Origin: Reticulitermes lucifugus
Taxonomy: Eukaryota > Arthropoda > Insecta > Blattodea > Rhinotermitidae
Direction: 5' to 3'
DNA length: 27,680 nucleotides
Assembly: GCA_026260175.1 (NCBI GenBank)
Contig: JAKCWW010002427.1
Span: forward strand, 21,565-49,244
This document shows, piece after piece, positions 20,398-27,680 of this stretch. The position numbers and the translations under genes are program-made. Numbering within the stretch: the stretch's first letter is position 1; every line of letters starts with the position of its first letter. The notes beneath the pieces were generated by a model, which did not search any database, had not been told where the DNA came from, and saw only the letters and a list, made by a program, of their open reading frames with translations.

Positions 20398-21742
20398 TAT
20401 AGCGGCACAAACATCGTAGCTGCCATCTGGGTAGGATTATATCTAGGGACACTCAACATAAGAACTGGACACTTAGCAGAGAAGTCCTCCCTGCGCTACC
20501 AGAATCTAAGCCACAGTCATAGTTGTAAAGTGTGAAGCAGCAAAAAAATAAAATCCTACCACCTGGGTAGAAACATCCCTTGCAGGATAATTCTTCAAAC
20601 GGATTCGGCCATTGTGTGAAGGCAAACGTCTGCCTTATGTTACCGCAAAGTTGTCTGGAGCTATCACTACACAATATCGGTCATGTCCCCATGATCCCAT
20701 TTGTAAAGCATTGTAGCAGTACATGCTGGATTCTTCAGACAGCCCTCCCCTCCCCCAGGAACACCCTACACTTATTGTTAAATACACACAACCAATATAT
20801 ACCATTCAAATTCGGTGACTCAAGAAAAGCGGTACATAAAAGTGGCCTTGCAACAAAATTCACAAAAGGAACTACGTTTTTTATTGAAGGTTTGCGAGTC
20901 ACAGACTTCCGGCTTTTAAAGAACCAATAACAGAACACCAGTCAACATTCATCCAAATATTTTGATATGTGTGGTCTTTATTTCATGGTCCCTCTAACTA
21001 AAGACATATTACTGTTCACAGCAATGCGTTTATACAAATGGAGTCAAGGGTGACTGCAGTGACTTTGTGGAATGTGACTTTTATTCCCTTCAGAAGCTCG
21101 CAGTACCCTTGTAACATTCGTCTAACGTCCCCATGTTATTCGTAAAAGGCGTTATTGCTAATCATCGCTGCAGACTTCGCCGTTAATACGTCAACTAGCA
21201 GCAACATTAGTAGCTACGCAACAAATGTGTGCAGCGTTATTTGCACGTATGGAGACCCCTAAGCTGTAAAAAGTCGAACGTTATATATACTATGTACATG
21301 GTCATGAAAACATAGACTGTAACTTAACATGCAGTACGTAAATACCGTATCTGTAACAAACACAAAATTATAAAACCTTTAACCTTCTCGTAATATGGAC
21401 AAATACCTAGGCTGTGCATATGGTGTTCTTGTAAAACTACCAGTCATTAAAACGGCATAGTAACAAACTATACTACATTTTTCGACTTCACAATGTCAAT
21501 ACCATTAAGAAAAACGTACTCACGCTTGAGTTGCCGTCCCGCAGAGCCGGGGTTCGAAGATTCCGCCAGCAGTATCCTACGAAAGTCAGAAGAAAAAACG
21601 TATATATTTATCTGTTTGTTTTCCATTTAAATCATACACTGTAAAACGTCGAATGATCAGAGGACAAAGGATAATGAATTTAAAATTATGTGGATGGTAG
21701 CGATCTTGGCCAAATTTATGCTACTATCTCAGCATGTGTCTG
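20398..21742. other. No gene recognised; contains the longest ORF of the window
   Basis: The plus frame 20580-20930 encodes 116 residues, the longest here. It overlaps open minus frames (20453-20674, 20735-20938) and its translation shows no domain, signal peptide or repeat that I recognise. Near 21546 the bases ggggttcgaa look like part of a Pol III B box without the rest of a tRNA-like head. Confidence 0.4.
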
Positions 21743-21764
21743 GAGAGAGAGAGAGAGAGAGAGA
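21743..21764. repeat. (GA)n microsatellite
   Basis: Eleven uninterrupted GA units. Confidence 0.95.
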
Positions 21765-21769
21765 CTGAT

Positions 21770-21870
21770 ATAGAGGGAAACCCTCTATCCCAACAGGGAT
21801 ACCAACCCGGCACCTCCCGATCAGTCACGAGACTTGGCACTTGAGCAAATTTGCTCAGTGATGCTGAGGA
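21770..21870 (-). mobile_element. Possible decayed SINE head with overlapping hairpins
   Basis: On the minus strand the order CTCGTGA, then GGGAGGTGCCGGGTT and TATCCC (plus about 21831-21786) resembles the anticodon-to-T-arm part of a tRNA-derived SINE with a damaged B box. Its 3' end holds two mutually exclusive hairpins: ATAGAGGG/CCCTCTAT (21770-21788) and TATCCC/GGGATA (21786-21801). A 14-bp palindrome, gagcaaatttgctc, lies at 21843-21856. No A box is convincing, so the call is weak. Confidence 0.3.
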
Positions 21871-24800
21871 CGTCATTTGTTCCACGACAGTGTACTTGTT
21901 TATAACCAAGCACAGAAGCTGCGTGACAGCTAAGGAATTATATTATCCAGGAGTAAATAACAGTAAAGATACAAGACATTCTACTCTAAATCGTTACATA
22001 AATGCATAAAACAGCCCATTTTAAAATGTTTCATACGTAGCAATATAAATAGTGGACCCTCGATAAAATGCGTGTGGAGTGGGGACGCCTTCAGTAGTCG
22101 CGTTAAAACCGAAAATAAATATTTCTCTAATATGAGAATGTAGGCGAATAAAATACCGTATATTATATTTAAATAGCCTGAATAATGATGCCTACATGCG
22201 TACTGTATGTACATTCCAACACTGTCAAAAGTCACAAGTTACAGAGCAGTACAAATATATACATACATGTATAGTTTATGTCTCCTGACAAAAGTACGTA
22301 ATCGAAGAGTGTGACTGCCTGTCCTCAGGACGTATTGTTTATATTGACCAGGTGCAGCAAATGAAGATGATTAGTTAGTCTCTTGTTCTAATGATGACAT
22401 TAATCAAGAACTTCTAATAATAATTTTCCATTAATATTTTAGTAAACTTTGTTTGAAGTCCGAAAGAAATATTGCCTAGCTGTCTGTGCAAATATGTTCT
22501 AAACCTTCCGCATGTCTATCAATACATATAAAGTTCTAAAAACGGTAAAAACATGTTTTATTCAACTGGTGGATTCAGGCCTTTTCAAACTCACCGCCCC
22601 CCAAAGAAAAGGAAAACTAATTTTCCAGAAACTACGGCTGTTTCACTTAAAATGCACTGGGTTCTGCATCATGCTTATGACTGCATAAACAGAGCTCAAT
22701 AAACTCAAAGAAAGGAGACTTAATGGCACATGCGGATTTGACATTAATTTAATTCGATTTCATCTCCACAAGAACGCAGAAAAAAATTAACAGCATCTAA
22801 TAAATCATTTGAAAGTGTGTCAATTACGAAGATAAAACTGCGTGTTTCAGAATACCACTTTGAATATATAAAATTGGTTTATGTTATTTAAAGTAACTCG
22901 TAAATAATTCAGGGTAGCGTTACTGCAATTGTCAAATGTGCTGGAAAAAATTGAGTGAATGGAATAGTGTATTAACCACTTACAGATTTCAAGAAATGCC
23001 ACGGTTAAATTAGGAGAGAACTGGCCTATTGTAAACATTCCAATAAAATCGGCGGAACGATGATTTCGTTAAAATGTTTTGAAATCAACTCTATAGAAGA
23101 CCTTGAAATCCGTATAAGCAAATCCTATTTGCTATTCAGAATGGCCTGAAACCAGAAGATGCTTTGTCATCATTCTTGAACTTTACTTTAGGACATGCCT
23201 TCAGAAAGATTCCAGAAAACCAGCATCTGATTTATGCAGATTGTGTTAATTCATTGAGATAAAACACGATGTCTCTTTTGGATACTGAAGTGTTTATAAA
23301 TAAACACACATATTCTGTGTATTAGTCGCTGGACTTGAAGTAAACACACAGACCCTATTAGACCACAAAGAATTTAATATAGATTTAAACGCAGAGAAAA
23401 TAATTACGTTAAAATATTTTGCACCAAAATGTACGATAGAATTAGAACATTAAAAGACCTAATAACTCTTCATAAATGTAAATTTCAAACACAGTACTTG
23501 ATAAAGGCACATGAAAGTTTACGCGCGAAGAACTGAGAAATTCATTAAAGTCTGGGAATGCTTTTTACAGTGTAGTTCAGCCCTCTGTCTCCCCGTTTTT
23601 ACGTAGCCTAAAGATGAAAACACTAATTTATAACTTTACCTTCTCTGATGTACGGGTGTAGAAATGTTTGTCCCCCATTTAGGGAATTACGCAGATTTGG
23701 TGTATAGTAGGAAAGACTGTTGAAGAGGACATTTGGACGTAAAAGGACATAAATGAAGACTGACAAAAACTGCAAATATACAGCTGCTTAATTTTAAATA
23801 TTCATCAAATATTCTCAACATAACCATATTAAGAAGACTGAGAAGGACAGGGCAGTTATAAATGCAAAGGTTTTGTTGATAAACACGAAGGGTAGAGGCC
23901 ACTTGGAGTATTATATTTACAAGGGCTGGTAACTTAAAGAAGGAGGTTGCAAGATATGCAGCACATTCTTCCAGCTCAGGATAGTTACCAGTGCCGGGTC
24001 TTCTGCAGACGGTAACAAACATTCCACTTTCATTATGACGCAGAATTTACCAACCAAGAGAGTGAATATTTGTTTCTCAAGAACGGCTCTGACGCACGGA
24101 ATTGTGTCAGTTTGACTTTAGCCCATAAAACAGTCAATCAGCTTACCATCTTAATCGTCTTCAGAAACCTCTTTGCCAAATTATAGAATTCGTCGTCGTA
24201 TGAAGAGAGACAGATGTATAAACGGACAAAACTGGGACACGCACCACGATACAGACACACGCAGCCAAACAACTGTTCACTGTCCGGGGTTCAAGGACTG
24301 ACAGGATTGGCGGCAGTGACTGAAGTTGATGCAGGGGTCGTTAGTATCATAACTGACCAAGTCGAGCGGGGCAGTAGAACCAACTGGGTTTGCCGAGTTT
24401 ATATATCTCTTAGAAAGAAGCACGAACACCTTGTATATTAATGCTACGCAGAGCAAGTTTGGTTGGTTAATGACTGGTGTACGTAACGATTTATTCCACG
24501 AGCTTTTGTATAAAAATAAAACAAGATATATACCTCATTGGGAGTCGCCACTGCAGCTGATAAACAGAAAGAAACAAAATTTGGGCACACTTGTTAGCAA
24601 TGAAATTTATTATAGAATATAATTAGATACAATATTGTTATGTTTCTTTTCATTGTTCCGAAACGTACTTTATTTATCGGTTTCCAGTCCTACATCATTT
24701 TTAACAAAATGACTACGTAAATGACCACAAAATGGACAGGGCCAAAAGAAAGTGGTTATGCATAGTTTTAAAGTTCTGTCCTAGCATTTGGTTGGAGAAA

Positions 24801-25690
24801 CTGAACATTTTGCAGATATAAAATGACAGACTTGCAGTGTTTTGGAAATAAGTGAATTAGACATTAATCGGTTGAAAAGGAACCGAATGTTAGGGTGGTT
24901 AATCGAAAAGTCAGTCAATCAAAAGAAATACAAAGTCATAAAAATGCTGCGTGAAATAACAAATCTTTACTGATATTTACCAAACAAACTTTAACAGAGA
25001 TTCTTATTGTTAGTACAGCTGCACTATATAACTAATAACATTTTACTGTCTGTAACAACAATGTAATTAAAGTTACTAAATTAATTATTAAAGAAATTAT
25101 TTTCTGCAGTCTTCTTTCAAAACGAAGACCGTTAAAGTGGGGAGCTGGCCAAGAAGTCATCGGTTAAGGGAAATGTCACTGTACTAAAAATTTGGCTATA
25201 GCTATGTTCAAAATTTCCAGCTGTCGACCACTTTATAAGCCTATATAATTTCTAACTATAAAAATGTTTAACTTCATAATGATGACACCCATTGGCAAAT
25301 AGATACTAGCAAAGTGACAAATCAAAGTTATGTATGCGATGGTTTTGTCAGTCGCCTTTTGAAGCGTTAGTAAAATAAACTGACACCAGTGACGTTCCGA
25401 TTTCACATCCCCCTGTGTGTGCAGTATATCACATTTAGTAACAAGACAAACTTGCGCGCTCTCTACAACTTCCAGGTAGAATGTATTAATATTTTGAAAT
25501 GCTTAACAATGCAAGACGTTACATTAAAAATAGTTCATACTTAAGACCTTATCATCTTGACCTACGTGAAAAATCTTTTATTATTTTAGATTTAATAGAA
25601 TTTGCAAAAAGGTAAAAAATACAGAGGCCGGGCTCTGAAGGAGTGTGTTGTCTTTAATCAATAAAAGAACGTGATCATGGCTTTGAACCC
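21871..25690. other. No gene recognised; longest featureless stretch
   Basis: The minus frame 23687-24022 (111 codons) is the second-longest in the window; it is rich in leucine and cysteine but matches nothing I know. Other ORFs (21981-22235, 24214-24441, 24431-24622) are also unrecognised. A short palindrome, gtgttta/taaacac, is near 23290-23307. I see no RNA gene or mobile element. Confidence 0.45.
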
Positions 25691-25693
25691 CAG

Positions 25694-25711
25694 TGGGCGG
25701 GAGGGGGGGGG
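25694..25711 (+). repeat. G-rich run, possible G-quadruplex
   Basis: GGGCGGGA is followed by nine G, so four G-triplets with short loops can be drawn on one strand. It may equally be a simple low-complexity run. Confidence 0.5.
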
Positions 25712-25864
25712 AGCACATAAATTTATTACAGCATTTTTTTCGGAACTTGTAATATGCAGGTGAGAATCTAGTCACTGTCCAAGCCAGCGTCCGAGGGTAC
25801 TAATTGTCTAAAAGTTTCACAGTGTCAGTAGCTCTGCACTGGAATATGATAAACTGTAAAGGAT

Positions 25865-25951
25865 GAAGAGAAAAAAGACGACCGAGAAGTAGAAGAAGAA
25901 TGAGAATGAGGAAGAGGAGGAGGAGGAGAAGAAGAGGGAGAAGAAGAAGTT
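25865..25951 (+). repeat. Purine-rich GAA/GAG tract
   Basis: About 85 bases are almost entirely A and G on the plus strand, mostly GAA, GAG and AAG triplets. Arthropod LINEs of the type found at 2.4 kb often end in such tracts, but no coding remnant is recognisable upstream, so a plain polypurine microsatellite is as likely. Confidence 0.85.
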
Positions 25952-26963
25952 ATTCGGTAATGGACCAACGTAAATAATATATTTCAACAATCTGCAGTTT
26001 AGATCTTTCGCATGATGTAGAAATTCTAATAGGATAATCTAAATTATCCATTATCCATTGCTGCACATGACGCAAACATAACTGCTTTTGAAATGTAGCA
26101 ATTAAAGGATAAATTTTCAAAGTAACAGTCGAAAAATTTAGCTAAGCCGATTACGGAAATAGTTAATCCTTGGCAAGATTGGAGCAAGCTCTTATCACTG
26201 TGTTATTTTTCAAAAATAATTTTTACATTCTGATCTTGCAGTGCAGCATGTATTCAACATTAAGCTAATAATATTATATCCTACATTTTTGGGAGTAAGG
26301 TGAACTCCAGTAATTAGCTCTGTTAAATTTTATGCCCCATCCGCATAGAACCCTTCCATCATTTTTAACTGAATTGTAAGTAAACTTCCCTGGTGACACA
26401 GAAAGTATAAATTAAGAAATGAATAAGAAACTCAGGTCACGCTTCTTAAAGACTTCGCTGTGTCTTCGGTATACCTCCACCCTCCGGCGTAAGGCGTTCG
26501 TGTTTGAAAGTGTAATCTTATGCTTGCTGAAACTGGTTGAAAAGCAGAGCCTTCTATTGACTTTTCGAAACAACAAACATTTTAAAAGAAGCTAAGAAAG
26601 GTCAGCAAAATATAACACTTGAAAAGCCTTAAATCTGTTACTGTCCACAGCTATCAAATTCGTAAATAATTTTTAAAAAATCGTGCCTTTCCAAGTCCTG
26701 CAAAACAGACTATATGTTTGCTCCGCGTAAACAGATTCACAGTCGATCACGCTTGATTGTTACGCTTAGATCGTTGGACCTCAGCGCATACCTCACCAAG
26801 AACACCGCCTCTTTCTCTTTCGACTACAGACACTGTCTTCACTCAGTCATACTAGACTGTAAGGTTTAAATATTCAAATTTCATCTACCTCAGATCTTAC
26901 CGCAAAGACAGCACAGTCTGTGTCATATGTGTAATAATCACGGCGAGATATTATCATAAATGT
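25952..26963. other. No gene recognised; AT-rich spacer
   Basis: No open frame above background, RNA gene or repeat was seen. Confidence 0.45.
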
Positions 26964-26987
26964 AGGCACTTCTAGATATAAGTGCCT
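26964..26987. repeat. Hairpin with 8-bp perfect stem
   Basis: AGGCACTT (26964-26971) pairs with AAGTGCCT (26980-26987) around an 8-nt loop. It lies about 75 bases before the retroelement-like tail copy at 27062 and may belong to the same element. Confidence 0.6.
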
Positions 26988-27061
26988 CATTTTTGTCCAA
27001 TTTTAACTAAAGTCCTCATGTGCGGACACATTTAGTAAAAGTCCCATATAATAATCTTCAC

Positions 27062-27175
27062 GAAAATCCGTCCGGTGGATGTCGCGCTGTTCGATGCGGA
27101 CAGAGAGACAGACGGACAAAGGTGCAGATATTACAGAGTTTATAGTCGCTTCTTTGCAACTGTTTTGCCAAAGCG
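27062..27175 (+). repeat. Retroelement-like 3' tail, copy B
   Basis: GAAAATCCGTCC (27062-27073), exactly 20 bases, then ATGCGGACA (27094-27102), then a short gacagacgg run and a segment like tatagtcgcttctttgcaa. This repeats the order and spacing of the copy at 5846-6003. The microsatellite has barely expanded here. The ORF at 27075-27308 crosses it by chance. Confidence 0.6.
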
Positions 27176-27454
27176 CCTGAAGATATTAGAGATCAATAAA
27201 TTTCAGTGTCTGAAAAATATATTGTATTTTTTAATATCTATATTTATATATTTATATTTTAATTTTAAGCCAGGTTATTCCCTCTGTTTACGTAAAACAG
27301 TTAATTAAAATACTCTAAATATCGTAAATTCTCTTCACAGGGTAGCATAAGCTATCTATAAAATATGAATATGCGCACACAACCTACAGAAACATTATAT
27401 TTAAAGTCCGATAAATGTACAATTTAATCACACTAATTGTGTATTTTCACTGTA
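27176..27454. other. No gene recognised; very AT-rich
   Basis: Low-complexity AT-rich sequence with no recognisable feature. Confidence 0.45.
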
Positions 27455-27494
27455 CTACATGTTTCGAACCCTTAATTTGGGTTCATCTTCAGGG
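27455..27494 (-). ncRNA. Hammerhead ribozyme-like motif in inverted repeat, left copy
   Basis: On the minus strand CTGAAGA (plus 27492-27486) is followed by the extra T. Stem II is GAACCC (plus 27484-27479) paired perfectly with GGGTTC (plus 27471-27466) around a 7-nt loop, the strongest stem II in the window. GAAA follows (plus 27465-27462), then CATG and TA, with A at 27456 in the UH position. Stem I is weak, with only one clear pair next to the core. The core boxes are intact. Confidence 0.62.
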
Positions 27495-27680
27495 AAACGT
27501 TATCTAAAATCGCACACTAGTTACACCACCTAGCACAATTTTTTAAATGAATTCTTTACAATTGTTCACATACACTGTTTAAAACAAATATGTGAACAAC
27601 TGTAAAGAATTCCTATAAATAATTGTGCCAGTTGGTGTAACTAGTGTGCGATTTTAGATGTGTCCCTGAAGATGAACCCA
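27478..27680. mobile_element. Large imperfect inverted repeat carrying outward-facing hammerhead motifs (cut by right edge)
   Basis: The left arm (27478-27572) and right arm (27589-27680) are near-perfect reverse complements of about 95 and 92 bases around a 16-nt centre. They differ by a few substitutions and one small indel. The right arm ends at the window edge in CTGAAGA (27666-27672), the extra T and GAACCC, the start of a second hammerhead copy facing the other way. The inverted repeat must therefore extend past the window. Penelope-like elements are known for flanking repeats in direct or inverted order, so a head-to-head pair of such repeats is a good reading. Two independent nested insertions are the alternative. 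Confidence 0.85.

Noticed and set aside
20580..20930. 116-codon plus-strand ORF, the longest in the window
   Set aside because: It has no recognisable domain or signal, and open minus-strand frames overlap it. A frame of this size is not rare in 27 kb of six-frame sequence.
23687..24022. 111-codon minus-strand ORF rich in Leu and Cys
   Set aside because: No family motif, no splice context and no partner exon; kept only as unclassified sequence.
25660..25700. B-box-like sequence (minus GGGGTTCAAAGCC)
   Set aside because: No A box or tRNA-like head precedes it; the upstream sequence is a G/C homopolymer-like run.
1..27680. CRISPR array, prokaryotic operons or phage genes
   Set aside because: The tandem repeats have no spacers, there are no long ORFs or ribosome-binding sites, and the SINE, LINE and NUMT content marks the DNA as eukaryotic.

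Overview
The window looks like non-coding, repeat-rich nuclear DNA from a large-genome animal, most likely an arthropod and probably an insect. It is AT-rich, and no open frame exceeds about 116 codons. There are no bacterial-style operons and no recognisable exon series. It is littered with decayed retroelements: tRNA-derived SINEs with Pol III boxes, a LINE 3' end, Penelope-type hammerhead motifs, and a nuclear copy of mitochondrial 12S rRNA whose short AT-rich 3' helix is of insect-mitochondrial type. A cockroach/termite-like or other polyneopteran source is my guess from the overall look of these repeats; it is inference only. I find no protein-coding gene I can defend.

Layout. 1-175: a 30-bp tandem repeat running in from the left edge. 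1.4-1.7 kb: a slightly GC-richer patch with a perfect CRE palindrome and a short ORF. 2.37-2.78 kb: a frameshifted LINE C-terminus with its GAT/GAA-rich tail. 3.17 kb: a hammerhead-like motif. 4.58-4.70 kb: a decayed SINE piece. 5.85-6.0 kb: a retroelement-like tail with a GGAC/AGAC/AGGC microsatellite. 7.38 and 8.43 kb: weaker hammerhead-like motifs. 9.58-9.65 kb: a 7-bp tandem repeat abutting a good hammerhead motif. 10.58-10.84 kb: a plus-strand SINE. 11.44 kb: a hairpin. 12.60-12.68 kb: a mitochondrial 12S fragment. 13.00-13.33 kb: a minus-strand SINE between perfect 13-bp target-site duplications. 16.25-16.42 kb: a CAT/ATC microsatellite abutting a 70-bp tandem duplication. 16.7-16.8 kb: a hammerhead-like repeat. 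17.11 kb: a 20-bp triplicate. 17.50 kb: a 15-bp perfect hairpin. 18.65-18.95 kb: a minus-strand SINE with a TTTACC-type tail. 20.4 and 21.7 kb: microsatellites, with a possible SINE head beside the latter. 25.7-25.95 kb: a G-rich run and a purine tract. 27.06 kb: a second copy of the 5.85-kb tail. 27.45-27.68 kb: a large inverted repeat carrying two outward-facing hammerhead motifs, cut by the right edge.

The most interesting signal is the scattered set of minimal hammerhead ribozyme motifs. Three complete copies have different stem II sequences, yet each remains paired, and all share one extra U after the CUGANGA box. This matches what is known of hammerheads carried in the flanking repeats of Penelope-like retroelements. 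No reverse transcriptase or GIY-YIG endonuclease ORF accompanies them here, so these appear to be relics or non-autonomous copies. There is no gene cooperation to describe; the window is best read as a graveyard of mobile elements.
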